Positions 1 through 7,883 of a DNA stretch of 64,000 nt are shown in pieces. The notes beneath the pieces were generated by a model. That model worked only from the letters and a program-made list of their open reading frames with translations. It was not told the DNA's origin and searched no databases. Positions within the stretch are counted from its first letter, which is position 1; every line of letters starts with the position of its first letter. The translations under genes and the position numbers were made by a program. The DNA comes from Streptomyces gelaticus. Lineage in GTDB: Bacteria; Actinomycetota; Actinomycetes; Streptomycetales; Streptomycetaceae. The DNA is taken from positions 54,682 through 118,681 of the forward strand of contig NZ_BMTF01000025.1 of assembly GCF_014649535.1 (NCBI RefSeq). The letters are read 5' to 3'.

Positions 1-5
1 CCCAC
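1..5 (-). CDS. First codon of a divergent gene cut off by the window edge
   Basis: On the minus strand a GAGGAG ribosome binding site (plus-strand 12-17) lies 6 nt before a GTG at 5-3, so a leftward gene probably starts here and leaves the window after its first codon. It would be divergent from the CitA/CitB-like two-component genes. CitA-type systems often sit next to the citrate or dicarboxylate transporter they control, so a transporter is a reasonable guess, but no protein sequence is visible. Confidence 0.4.
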
Positions 6-109
6 GGGTTTCTCCTCGGCTCGTCCGGGTCGCTCCCCCGTCCCTGGGGGCGCAAGGGCTGTCCGGCGGATCACGGCCGGAAAAACCCTTGGCGAATATC
101 TCGCTCTCT

Positions 110-123
110 GTGACACCGGTCAC
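110..123. promoter_or_regulatory. Inverted repeat in a divergent promoter region
   Basis: GTGAC-ACCG-GTCAC is a perfect 5-bp dyad about 50 bp upstream of the sensor kinase start and about 105 bp from the start of the leftward gene. It could be a binding site for the CitB-like regulator encoded at 1860-2531. This is inferred from position only. Confidence 0.35.
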
Positions 124-171
124 CGTTGCGTGCATTTCGTTCATGCGTTTTCGGCCAGGCAGACTGGGGCC

Positions 172-1863
172 ATGCGTCTCCCCCGTCCCCGTACCCGCCC
201 GCGCAGCCTGGCCGGTCAGCTCTTCGCCATGCAGGTGGTGCTGGTGGCGGCCGTGGTGGCGGGGTGCGCGTTCTTCGCCTACGTCTCCGGCAGGGGACAG
301 GCGAAGGAGACCGCGACCCGGCAGGTCACGGCGGCCGCGCTGGCCATCGCGGCCTCGCCGTCGGTACGGGAGGCGATCCGCACCCCGGACCCGTCCGCGG
401 TGCTCCAGCCGTACGCGGAAAGGGTCCGCAAGGACACCGGGATCACCTTCGTCACGATCATGTCCCCGCAGCGGGTCCGCTGGACGCACCCCGACTCCCA
501 GCAGATCGGGGAGGAGTTCCTCGGGCACACCGCGCGGGCGCTGCGCGGCGAGACGTTCTCGGAGACGTACACCGGCACGCTCGGCCCCTCGATCCGGGTG
601 GTCACCCCGATCCGGGACGGCGGCAAGATCACCGGCCTGGTCAGTGCGGGCATCACGGTCGAGCGGGTCTCCTCGCAGGTCCGCGCGCAGCTCGGGGCGC
701 TGGGGCTCGCGGCGGGCGGGGCGCTCGCGGTCGGCGGCATCGGCACGTATGTGATCAACGCCCGGCTGCGGCGGCACACGCACGGCATGAACGCCGCCGA
801 GCTGAGCCGGATGCACGACTACCACCAGGCCACGCTGCACGCGGTACGCGAGGGGCTGCTGATGCTCGACGGGCGGCGCAGGATCGCACTGATCAACGAC
901 GCGGGCCGGGAGCTGCTGGGTCTGGAGCCGGGTGCGGTCGGGCGCCGGGTCGCCGAGCTGGACCTGCCGGCGCCGCTGACCGGTGCGCTGCTCGCCTCCG
1001 AGGCACGGGTCGACGAGCTGCATCTGACGGCGGACCGGGTGATCGTGGTCAACACCCGTCCAGTGGTGGGCGGGGAGCAGCGCGGCACGGTCGTGACCCT
1101 GCGCGATCACACCGAACTCCAGGCGCTGTCCGGCGAGTTGGATTCCGAGCGGGGGTTCACCCAGGCCCTGCGCTCGCAGGCGCACGAGGCGGCGAACCGG
1201 CTGCACACCGTCGTCTCGCTGATCGAACTGGGCCGGGCCGAGGAGGCGGTGGGCTTCGCCACCGCCGAGCTGGAGCTGGCCCAGGCCCTCACCGACCGGG
1301 TGGTGGACGCGGTCGCCGAACCGGTGCTGGCCGCGCTGCTGCTCGGCAAGGCGGCACAGGCGAACGAGCGGGGGGTGGAGCTGGTGCTCGCGGACGACAG
1401 CCTGATCGACGACGGCGCGCTGCCCGCGACACTGCGGCAGCGGGACCTGGTGACGATCCTCGGCAATCTGATCGACAACGCGGTGGACGCGGCGTCGGAG
1501 GCAGTGACCGGGGTGCCGGACCCCGGGTCCGTGCCCGCCCGGCGGGGCGCGGGGAGCGGCCGGGCCGCCCGCGCCCGGGTCACCGTCACCGCGCTCGCCG
1601 AGGAGGGCGAACTGCTGCTGCGGGTCGCCGACACGGGGGCCGGGATCGATCCGGCGGACGCCGCCGAGGTGTTCGAGCGGGGCTGGTCGACGCACGGAGC
1701 GGGCCGGGGCATCGGGCTCGCCCTCGTACAGCAGGCGGTGCACCGCAACGGCGGGCAGGTGGCGCTGGACCGCGGCCCGGACGGCGGTGCCGAGTTCACG
1801 GTGCGGCTGCCGCTGACCGTCGCCGACCGCACGACGTACACCACGAAGGAAACCACAACATGA
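172..1863 (+). CDS. CitA/DcuS-like sensor histidine kinase
   Basis: Membrane sensor kinase of 563 aa, probably sensing a small carboxylate outside the cell and phosphorylating the regulator encoded next to it. Domains in order: TM1 about 17-39, an extracytoplasmic Cache/PAS-like sensor about 45-175, TM2 about 176-195, a cytoplasmic PAS about 215-315, then a kinase core. The phospho-accepting His is H338 in QAHEAANRLHT, typical of the CitA/DcuS class. The N box is GNLIDNAVDA (431-440), and the G boxes are ADTGAG (486-491) and GRGIG (511-515). I chose the ATG at 172, preceded by GGGG, over the in-frame ATG at 130. The stop overlaps the next start (ATGA), so the pair is translationally coupled. 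The ligand is not visible; citrate or C4-dicarboxylate is family inference. Confidence 0.88.
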   Translation: MRLPRPRTRPRSLAGQLFAMQVVLVAAVVAGCAFFAYVSGRGQAKETATRQVTAAALAIAASPSVREAIRTPDPSAVLQPYAERVRKDTGITFVTIMSPQRVRWTHPDSQQIGEEFLGHTARALRGETFSETYTGTLGPSIRVVTPIRDGGKITGLVSAGITVERVSSQVRAQLGALGLAAGGALAVGGIGTYVINARLRRHTHGMNAAELSRMHDYHQATLHAVREGLLMLDGRRRIALINDAGRELLGLEPGAVGRRVAELDLPAPLTGALLASEARVDELHLTADRVIVVNTRPVVGGEQRGTVVTLRDHTELQALSGELDSERGFTQALRSQAHEAANRLHTVVSLIELGRAEEAVGFATAELELAQALTDRVVDAVAEPVLAALLLGKAAQANERGVELVLADDSLIDDGALPATLRQRDLVTILGNLIDNAVDAASEAVTGVPDPGSVPARRGAGSGRAARARVTVTALAEEGELLLRVADTGAGIDPADAAEVFERGWSTHGAGRGIGLALVQQAVHRNGGQVALDRGPDGGAEFTVRLPLTVADRTTYTTKETTT

Positions 1864-2531
1864 TCCAGGTGCTGGTCGTCGAGGACGATCCCGTCGCCGC
1901 GGACGCGCATCGGCTGTACGTGGGCCGCGTCCCCGGGTTCACGGTGGCGGCCGTCGCGCATTCGCGTGCGGAGGCGGTGCGGGCGCTGGAGCGCACCCCG
2001 GTCGATCTGCTGCTCCTGGACCTGTATCTGCCCGACGGGCACGGTCTGCAACTGCTGCGTTCGCTGCGGGCGGCCGGGAACTCGGCGGATGTCATCGCGG
2101 TGACGTCGGCACGCGATCTGGCGGTGGTCCGGGAGGGGGTGTCGCTCGGTGTCGTCCAGTACGTGCTGAAGCCGTTCACCTTCGCCACCCTGCGCGACCG
2201 GCTCGTGCGCTACGCGGAGTTCCGCGCGGCGGCGGGTGAGGCGAGCGGCCAGGACGAGGTGGACCGGGCGCTCGGCGCACTGCGCGCACCGCAGGCCCGG
2301 CTGCCGAAGGGGCTGAGCGGCCCGACGCTGGAGGCCGTCACCCGCGCCCTGCGGGCCGCCCCGGACGGGGTGACGGCGGCGGCGGCCGGCGAGGAACTGG
2401 GCATCTCACGGATCACCGCCCGCCGTTATCTGGAACATCTGGTGACGATGGGGCGTGCGGTGCGCAGTCCGCAGTACGGTCAGATCGGACGTCCGGAGCT
2501 GCACTACCGGTGGGTGACCCGCGACGGCTGA
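1860..2531 (+). CDS. CitB/DcuR-like response regulator
   Basis: Response regulator of 223 aa, partner of the upstream kinase. The receiver domain (1-120) has the acidic pocket E8/D9/D10, phospho-acceptor D54 in LLLLDLYLPDG and the conserved K104 (VLKPF). The C-terminal part (about 160-220) carries a helix-turn-helix around GISRITARRYLEHL, as in the CitB/DcuR family rather than the NarL or OmpR families. Its ATG overlaps the kinase stop by 4 nt. It probably controls the divergent gene that leaves the window at position 1. Confidence 0.88.
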   Translation: MIQVLVVEDDPVAADAHRLYVGRVPGFTVAAVAHSRAEAVRALERTPVDLLLLDLYLPDGHGLQLLRSLRAAGNSADVIAVTSARDLAVVREGVSLGVVQYVLKPFTFATLRDRLVRYAEFRAAAGEASGQDEVDRALGALRAPQARLPKGLSGPTLEAVTRALRAAPDGVTAAAAGEELGISRITARRYLEHLVTMGRAVRSPQYGQIGRPELHYRWVTRDG

Positions 2532-2551
2532 CGGACCGACGGCACCCGGGC

Positions 2552-2594
2552 CCGCGTCCTCGTCGGCTCGGCGTGGACGCCGACGAGGACGCGG
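2552..2594. terminator. Hairpin between convergent genes
   Basis: A perfect 16-bp stem (2552-2567 with 2579-2594) and an 11-nt loop lie between the response regulator and the convergent haloperoxidase gene. The position and stem length fit a bidirectional factor-independent terminator without a U tract, as is common in Streptomyces. Confidence 0.75.
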
Positions 2595-2617
2595 ACGGCG
2601 GTCGTTCGCCGACCGGT

Positions 2618-3877
2618 TCAGTGCTCCTGGAACAGCGACCGGGCGTGCCTCAGGCCGTACCTGGCGACATCGGTACCCAGTGCGACCCCGGCCTCGTCCG
2701 CGAGTCGGGTGTGGATGCCCAGCCAGACCCGCGCGTCCATGTTCTCCAGCGTGAGCTGGTGCCATGCGGTGTAGGTACGGACGACGCCCGGTGCGGTGCC
2801 GCTGGTCAGGGTGAACGGGGCCGTACGCGGTCCTGCGAGGGCGGTGAGTACGGTTTCCGCCGCGCCTGCGTACGTGTTGTGGCCACTGGGGTAGTCCGGG
2901 TGCGCCGGGGTGGGGCGCAGTGGGGTCCATGACGGGTCGGCAGCGATCTCGCCGACGCCTGTTCGGATCGCGGTGACGGGGCGCCACAGCGGGTAGGTGT
3001 ACTTGCTGTCGGAGGTGGCGATCTGGGTGTCCACCAGCGTGGCGTGGGTCAGGGCGACGAGTTCGGCCTGTTTGCGCAGCGGCTGGTGGGAGGTGGCTGC
3101 GAGCGCGACGCGAATCGGCTTGGTCCACAGGGCCGGCGAGGAGTCGAACCAGAAGTTGGCCGTGTCGGTCTGTCGCGCGGTGCGCACGGTGCTGTTCAGC
3201 TCACCGAAGTCCCGGACCTCCTTCAGGTCGGTCCGGTACCGCTCGGACGTCGGAGCGGGAGGCGCGGGCAGTCGGAACTGGCCGGCACTCTTCAGCAGGA
3301 AGGGCCGGGCGAACCGGCTGCCGTTCTGGATGGCGGGCGCGAACGCGGGCGGGGTGGGCTGCCAGACGCCCGGCGCGGCCGGTGGCACGGTGAAGGGGGC
3401 GTTCACGGAGGCCGCATCGAGGCCGTCTCCCTCGCGGTCGTGCAGTACCTCCATCGCCTGGCGTTCGCCGGCTGCGGCGCCCAAGGTCTCGGCCGGACCG
3501 TCGGGAGTCCGGTCCAGGGTCTGTTGCAGAGCGGCATCCAGCTCCGGGGCACGGGTGGGAACCAGCTCGACCAGGGCGCGGTGCACCGCGGCGGCCAGCG
3601 CCGCGTCCTGGTAGTCCCTGCGGTCGACCCCGGACGGCACATGCTGCAGGGCCCGCGCCGCCGCGGTCCAGCTGATCGCCCAGGTACGGCTGTTGGTCAC
3701 CGGAGGCAGTGATGAGCCGGCCGTCGCGATCGTGTCGGCCGTGGTGTCGTACCAGTCGAGCGCCACGGAGCTGCGGCCGTGCCCGGGCACAGGTGCGGCG
3801 ACGCTCGGCGCTGCGCCGGAGGCGACCAGCAGTGCCGTGGAGGCCACCAGGGCCGCACGGGTCTTCGGAAACTTCAC
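2618..3877 (-). CDS. Secreted vanadium-dependent haloperoxidase (PAP2 superfamily)
   Basis: Exported protein of 419 aa with a signal peptide ending near residue 28 (AAPSVAA). The complete vanadate-binding set of the vanadium haloperoxidase/PAP2 family is present with the correct spacing: K292 and R299 (SKYTYPLWRP), S331-G332-H333 (PDYPSGHNTY), then R383 and H389 (ARVWLGIHTRLAD). The likely reaction is peroxide-dependent halide oxidation outside the cell; acid phosphatase activity is the alternative, because the active sites are homologous. The GTG start follows a clear AGGAG. It is isolated between a terminator and a 308-bp intergenic region, in the same orientation as the secreted EF-hand gene upstream. 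No biosynthetic cluster surrounds it, so the substrate is unknown. Confidence 0.85.
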   Translation of the reverse strand: MKFPKTRAALVASTALLVASGAAPSVAAPVPGHGRSSVALDWYDTTADTIATAGSSLPPVTNSRTWAISWTAAARALQHVPSGVDRRDYQDAALAAAVHRALVELVPTRAPELDAALQQTLDRTPDGPAETLGAAAGERQAMEVLHDREGDGLDAASVNAPFTVPPAAPGVWQPTPPAFAPAIQNGSRFARPFLLKSAGQFRLPAPPAPTSERYRTDLKEVRDFGELNSTVRTARQTDTANFWFDSSPALWTKPIRVALAATSHQPLRKQAELVALTHATLVDTQIATSDSKYTYPLWRPVTAIRTGVGEIAADPSWTPLRPTPAHPDYPSGHNTYAGAAETVLTALAGPRTAPFTLTSGTAPGVVRTYTAWHQLTLENMDARVWLGIHTRLADEAGVALGTDVARYGLRHARSLFQEH

Positions 3878-4185
3878 GGGATTAGCTCCTCATGGTGGAG
3901 TGGGGGGCCGGATGCCGACCCGTCCGTCCGGCAGTCATGTGCGACGGGACGCAGAGAATTGAGGACCTCGCCCCGGCCCCCAGCAGGTTCCCGGACGAAG
4001 CCGAGGGCTTGGCCCGGGAGCCTGCGGGGCGCTGCCGTGCCGGACCGGACACCCTGCCCTCAGGGAAACCGCCGCAGGCAGGAGCGGTCTTTTCCGTCGC
4101 TCCGTCCCGCCCGCGCCGGCGCACACTGCGGCACACGCGCAGGTGTTCACGGGCCGGCAGCGGCACCCTGCCGACCCGGCGGGGT
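3878..4185. other. Intergenic region between two secreted-protein genes
   Basis: This 308-bp stretch has no convincing gene. At 3885-3890 it contains the AGGAG ribosome binding site of the haloperoxidase gene, whose promoter must lie here. Near the upstream gene's stop, a small hairpin (CGGCAG 4155-4160 with CTGCCG 4168-4173) may be a weak terminator for that gene. No repeats or RNA genes are seen. Confidence 0.5.
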
Positions 4186-4881
4186 TCAGGCGGGGTCGGC
4201 GTTGATGTGGAAGGGGACGGTGACGATGTTGGAGGCGACGCCCATCAGGTCCAGGTCCTTGGCGCCGATCTTCCCGTCGCCGTCGAGGTCCTTCACGACA
4301 CCGGGTGCGTCGTTGTAGATGCCGTCGTGGTCGAGGTCGTCGACGACGGCCACGGTCAGGGTGGTGTCGACGTTCTGCCCTGCGATGGGGGCGCCGACGA
4401 TCCAGGTGTCCCACAGTTCGGTCCTGTGGGGACTGCGGTCCGTGACGCCGGAGAGGTTGAACAGGTTGGCCAGGTTGGTGCCGGGCCCGGAGAAGCCGGG
4501 CAAGGTGCTGTTGGTGGTGGATGACAGCACGACCAGTCCGGGGATCTTTTCGTCCTGGCCGGTGGAGAACGTGCCGGGGAAGGGGGCGATGTTGTTGTGC
4601 GCGGCCGGGCCGGTGAGCTGGAGCCCGTTGTAGCCGGTCTGGGCCAGGTTCTTGCCCCGGAAGGAGAGCTTCAGGTCCACCAGCCAGCCCTTGCCCTCCA
4701 CGCCCGCGTTGTCCGCGCGTTCGGGCGCGACGACCTTCACCTTGACCGGGTGCGTTGCGGCGGAGGCGGACCTGTCCGGGCTCGACGCGTTCGCGCTGGA
4801 CAGCCCGAAGGCCGTGGCACCCAGGCCGAGGATCGTGGCCGCACTCGCTCCGAGGGCCCAGCCGAGCTTCTTCTTCCTCAT
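4186..4881 (-). CDS. Secreted protein with C-terminal EF-hand/dockerin-like calcium loops
   Basis: Protein of 231 aa, not assigned to a named family. A basic N-terminus (MRKKKLGW) and a hydrophobic stretch to about residue 32 form a signal peptide. The middle (about 46-180) looks like an all-beta domain. Near the C-terminus are two calcium-loop-like motifs: DLDHDGIYND (182-191) and DLDGDGKIGAKD (198-209). The second has the full DxDxDG...D spacing of an EF hand, and the pair resembles a dockerin or excalibur-like module. The 5' leader begins next to a 90-bp inverted repeat (4908-4997), and the gene is divergent from an ECF sigma factor, so that sigma factor may control it. Function unknown. 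Confidence 0.7.
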   Translation of the reverse strand: MRKKKLGWALGASAATILGLGATAFGLSSANASSPDRSASAATHPVKVKVVAPERADNAGVEGKGWLVDLKLSFRGKNLAQTGYNGLQLTGPAAHNNIAPFPGTFSTGQDEKIPGLVVLSSTTNSTLPGFSGPGTNLANLFNLSGVTDRSPHRTELWDTWIVGAPIAGQNVDTTLTVAVVDDLDHDGIYNDAPGVVKDLDGDGKIGAKDLDLMGVASNIVTVPFHINADPA

Positions 4882-4907
4882 GACTTGTTCTCCTGAGTGT
4901 TGGGAGG

Positions 4908-4997
4908 CTTGCGGCCAGGTGTACGACCACCTGCGGCACCCGGTTCAATCCTCAGGTTGAACCGGGTGCCGCAGCTCGTCGTACACGTAGCCGCAAG
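4908..4997. repeat. 90-bp imperfect inverted repeat between a secreted-protein gene and an ECF sigma gene
   Basis: Two 41-nt arms match in one register around an 8-nt centre (4949-4956). The inner stem is 18 bp perfect (4931-4948/4957-4974), followed by 9 bp (GTGTACGAC 4919-4927/GTCGTACAC 4978-4986) and 8 bp (CTTGCGGC 4908-4915/GCCGCAAG 4990-4997), separated by 3-nt mismatched blocks. About 35 of 41 positions pair. It lies in the 323-bp gap before the sigma gene, 26 bp upstream of the divergent secreted-protein ATG. It could be a large operator, a leader-RNA hairpin, or abutting ends of a lost mobile element. Confidence 0.8.
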
Positions 4998-5204
4998 GGC
5001 ACTCGATCAGTGCCTCAGGACACGAGAAACCGCATGTCGCAGCCGTCCTCGAAGACGGCGCAACCGGTGCGGTCAGGTATGGAAGTGAGTCGGATGGATC
5101 GGATCCGGTTCCGCGCCTCCCCGGAGCGCGGACTGTCCACCGCCTGCAGTTCGGGCCCGGCGACGCTCCAAGCGGCCCCGGCCTGCGAGATGAGGACATC
5201 GAGC

Positions 5205-5714
5205 GTGACGCCGGACGAGCAGCTGATGACTGCGTTGTACACCGAGCACCACGATGTGCTGCTCTCCTTCGTGCGCAGGTACGTGCGCAGTCCCGAGCAG
5301 GCGGAGGACGTCGTGCAGGAGACACTGCTGCGGGCGTGGCGCAGCATCGACAGGATCGAGCCGCGCCACACCACCATCCGCTCCTATCTCTTCACGATCG
5401 CCCGCAATGTGCTCACCGACAGCTGGCGCGCCGAGCAGCGGCGTCCGGAACCGCTCTATGACGACGAGGCACTCGCGGCTGTACCTTCTGCCGATGACGT
5501 GGAGGCGGCGCTGGAGGGGCATGTGATCACCGCAGCGCTGGAACGCCTGTCCAGCGAGCATCGTGATGTGATCCAGGCGCTGTACTTCGAGGGGCTGACC
5601 GTCGCCGAGTCCGCGTCACGTCTCACGATCCCGGAGGGAACGGTCAAGTCCCGCGCCTACTACGCCGTACGCAACCTGCGCGCAGCCTTTGAAGAAATGG
5701 GAGTTCTGCGGTGA
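5205..5714 (+). CDS. ECF-family RNA polymerase sigma factor
   Basis: Alternative sigma factor of 169 aa. Region 2 spans about 8-75, with FVRRYVRSPEQAEDVVQETL and the DNA-melting segment RSYLFTIARNVLTD. Region 4 spans about 105-160, with an HTH around LTVAESASRLTIPEGTVKSR. I chose the GTG at 5205 because GAGGA (5192-5196) lies 8 nt upstream and the product then begins just before region 2. The same frame is open upstream to 5010, with ATGs at 5094 and 5190, so a longer N-terminus is possible. It overlaps the anti-sigma gene by 4 nt (GTGA), so the two are coupled. The 90-bp inverted repeat upstream may be part of its regulation. Targets are not visible; the divergent secreted EF-hand protein is a candidate. 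Confidence 0.85.
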   Translation: MTPDEQLMTALYTEHHDVLLSFVRRYVRSPEQAEDVVQETLLRAWRSIDRIEPRHTTIRSYLFTIARNVLTDSWRAEQRRPEPLYDDEALAAVPSADDVEAALEGHVITAALERLSSEHRDVIQALYFEGLTVAESASRLTIPEGTVKSRAYYAVRNLRAAFEEMGVLR

Positions 5715-6403
5715 GCACCGACCACGACGACATGCGCATGCTGATCGGCGCATATGTGCTGGGCGGTCTCAGCGAGACCGACCGCCGCGACCTGGAGTCC
5801 CACCTGCCCATGTGCCAGGACTGCCGGGACGAGCTCTCGCGCTCGGCCCCGCTGGCGGGACTGCTCCGCCGTGCCCCGGGCATGTCCGCGCCCCGCCTCC
5901 GGGCCACGCGCGAGGCCGGCACCGATGCGGCGCCGCCGGCTTCGCCGACCGGGCTCGACCGCCTGCTGGAGCAGGTCCGCGCCGCTGATGCCGCACGCAG
6001 GCGCCGGGCTCGTCGGCAGTGGCTGGTACTGGCCGCGGCCCTGATCGTGGTTGCCGGGCTCGGACTGGGGTCGATGCTGCCGTTCCGGCACTCGACCGGC
6101 CCGGCCGCGACCTTCACCTCGGCCGCCGGATATTCCGTGTCCGGCCGGGCCACGCTCACGGCCAAGCCCTGGGGCACTGCGGTGAGCGTCACCCTGGCCG
6201 ACCTGCCCGCGGGAGCACCAGGACCCTTCGTCCTCCAGGTCTCCTCGGTGGACGGCCGCAAGGAGCAGGCGGCCACCTGGGCGATCACTCCCAACGGCAG
6301 CGCCGCCGTGACGGGGGCGAGTGCCCTGCACCTTCCCGACATCCGGTCCATCTCCGTGATGGACCAGGCGGGCCACCTGGTCGCCACGACCCGCTCACTC
6401 TGA
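5711..6403 (+). CDS. Membrane-anchored zinc-finger anti-sigma factor
   Basis: Single-pass membrane protein of 230 aa that should hold the adjacent ECF sigma factor inactive. The cytoplasmic N-terminus carries a ZAS/zf-HC2 motif with H31, C35 and C38 (HLPMCQDC), a basic linker (ARRRRARR) and one TM segment about 104-124. The extracytoplasmic C-terminal domain of about 100 aa (AGYSVSGRATL... to the end) resembles the anti-sigma-K/RskA C-terminal fold. Release would be by redox change at the zinc site or by proteolysis; the sequence does not decide which. The gene ends just before a terminator hairpin. Confidence 0.85.
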   Translation: MSTDHDDMRMLIGAYVLGGLSETDRRDLESHLPMCQDCRDELSRSAPLAGLLRRAPGMSAPRLRATREAGTDAAPPASPTGLDRLLEQVRAADAARRRRARRQWLVLAAALIVVAGLGLGSMLPFRHSTGPAATFTSAAGYSVSGRATLTAKPWGTAVSVTLADLPAGAPGPFVLQVSSVDGRKEQAATWAITPNGSAAVTGASALHLPDIRSISVMDQAGHLVATTRSL

Positions 6404-6416
6404 CCCACCTCGACCG

Positions 6417-6455
6417 CCCTCCCGCGGACCGCTCCACTGCGGGCCCACGGGAGGG
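6417..6455. terminator. Hairpin between convergent anti-sigma and DyP genes
   Basis: CCCTCCCG (6417-6424) pairs with CGGGAGGG (6448-6455) around a 23-nt loop, and an alternative inner stem CCCGC/GCGGG is possible. It lies between convergent stops. Confidence 0.55.
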
Positions 6456-6500
6456 TCCCGTCCCTCGGCGGGCCGGTGCCACGGCGCGGGTGACTGCATG

Positions 6501-7835
6501 TCAGTCCTGGAGATCACCGAGCCACCGCAAGGCCTTCAGGCCCGGCAGGAAGCAGTACTCGCCGCCACGGGTGACGACGAACCGTGGCAATGGGGACAGA
6601 CGTCGTCGCAGGGGCCTCCGGGGAACGGTGAAACCGGTGGCGCCGTCGTGGGATCCGGTGACGGGATCCCTGGAGCTGCCCCCGCCGAAGAAGACGCCGT
6701 CGTTCATCCACTCGGACTGAACGAATTCGAACTGCCGGCCCAGGTGGGCTCCGATGAACGCGAACATCAGACCGCGGTCGGCCCCGTCGTCCTCCAGGGC
6801 TCCTTCGGGCAGCGGCGGACCGTAGACGGCGCCGCGCCGGATCATGCGGTGCAGCCGCGCTTCACCCGCCACCGCCGCGTCGCGGGGATTGGCCCGCCGG
6901 ATGTGGCAGCCGCAGGGCGTGATGAATCCCGCCGGATCGTCCCGTCCGTACAGGAAAGTGTTGCGGCGGTGCGGGTCGGCACCCAGATCGGGGTCGTCGT
7001 GCTGTGGGCTGAGTGCCAGCGGCGCCCCGCTGCGCCAACGTCCCATGATCTTGGCTGCGAGCAGTTCCTCGTCCTCGGGGCCGGTGGCGTTGTCCCGCAG
7101 ATAGCGCCGGAACGCGGCGACCCGCTGGTGGAGTTTACGGAAGGCCGCGTAGCTGCCGTTGCGTCCCAGCACCTCCGGCTGCGGGGTCTGGACGCCCCCG
7201 ATCTCGTCCTGGTATCCGAGCACGAACTCGCCCGCCTTCAACGGCACCTCCAACTGGTTCGACCCGGCGATGCCGCTACCCTCCACGGCCGGATGGCTGA
7301 CGCCGTCGCGGTAGCCGAAATGCTCGGTCCCGGTGGGCAGCGCGTAGCAGTCCTGCCGCCAGATCGCGGTCACCCCGGTAAGCCGGTCGTAGGCGGGGCG
7401 GGCCCTGTCGAGGGCCGCTTCCAACCGCGTGGCATCAGGGGCGAGCGCCGCGAACACCACATGGACGTCCGACGTGCCCAGTGGCGCTTCCCAGTGCTCG
7501 GGGCCGCTCTCGCCGACATCACCCAGCGCCTCGGCCCGGGCCGCCATCCCCTGCCGGAACTCCCAGGCGAACGTGGACAGCGATGCCCGCGGCACGCCCA
7601 GAGCCTCCAGCCCGTGAAAGGTGACCGCGACACTCACCCACGTCTCCCCCAGGGCGCTGACCGAGTCGGTGGCAGGGGTCGCCACCGCGCTCGCACGCCG
7701 CATCAGCTCCCGCCCATGCGCCCGGTCATCCACACGGAACACCAGGTAGGTCGCCGCGTAGGGGGTCGGGCGGGGGCTGAGAACCCCGCTCTGAATGTCG
7801 TCGAACTCCAACGCGGCCGACGTGTGCATGCTCAC
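6501..7835 (-). CDS. DyP-type heme peroxidase
   Basis: Dye-decolourising peroxidase of 444 aa that uses H2O2 to oxidise dyes, phenolics or an unknown physiological substrate. Family hallmarks: the GxxDG motif as GYRDG (174-178, catalytic D177), proximal heme ligand H311 in GCHIRRANPRD, the distal-arginine segment RMIRRGAVYG (330-339), and the C-terminal EWMNDGVFF segment. There is no Tat or Sec signal and no encapsulin gene nearby, so it is probably cytoplasmic. The GTG at 7835 was chosen because AAGGAGG lies 7 nt upstream. It is the last gene of a three-gene operon, with 48- and 66-nt gaps to two unrecognised genes that are probably its functional partners. Confidence 0.85.
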   Translation of the reverse strand: MSMHTSAALEFDDIQSGVLSPRPTPYAATYLVFRVDDRAHGRELMRRASAVATPATDSVSALGETWVSVAVTFHGLEALGVPRASLSTFAWEFRQGMAARAEALGDVGESGPEHWEAPLGTSDVHVVFAALAPDATRLEAALDRARPAYDRLTGVTAIWRQDCYALPTGTEHFGYRDGVSHPAVEGSGIAGSNQLEVPLKAGEFVLGYQDEIGGVQTPQPEVLGRNGSYAAFRKLHQRVAAFRRYLRDNATGPEDEELLAAKIMGRWRSGAPLALSPQHDDPDLGADPHRRNTFLYGRDDPAGFITPCGCHIRRANPRDAAVAGEARLHRMIRRGAVYGPPLPEGALEDDGADRGLMFAFIGAHLGRQFEFVQSEWMNDGVFFGGGSSRDPVTGSHDGATGFTVPRRPLRRRLSPLPRFVVTRGGEYCFLPGLKALRWLGDLQD

Positions 7836-7883
7836 GGCCTCGCCTCCTTGCGTCACTGCTGTGTGACGAGGTTTTGCGCGTCA

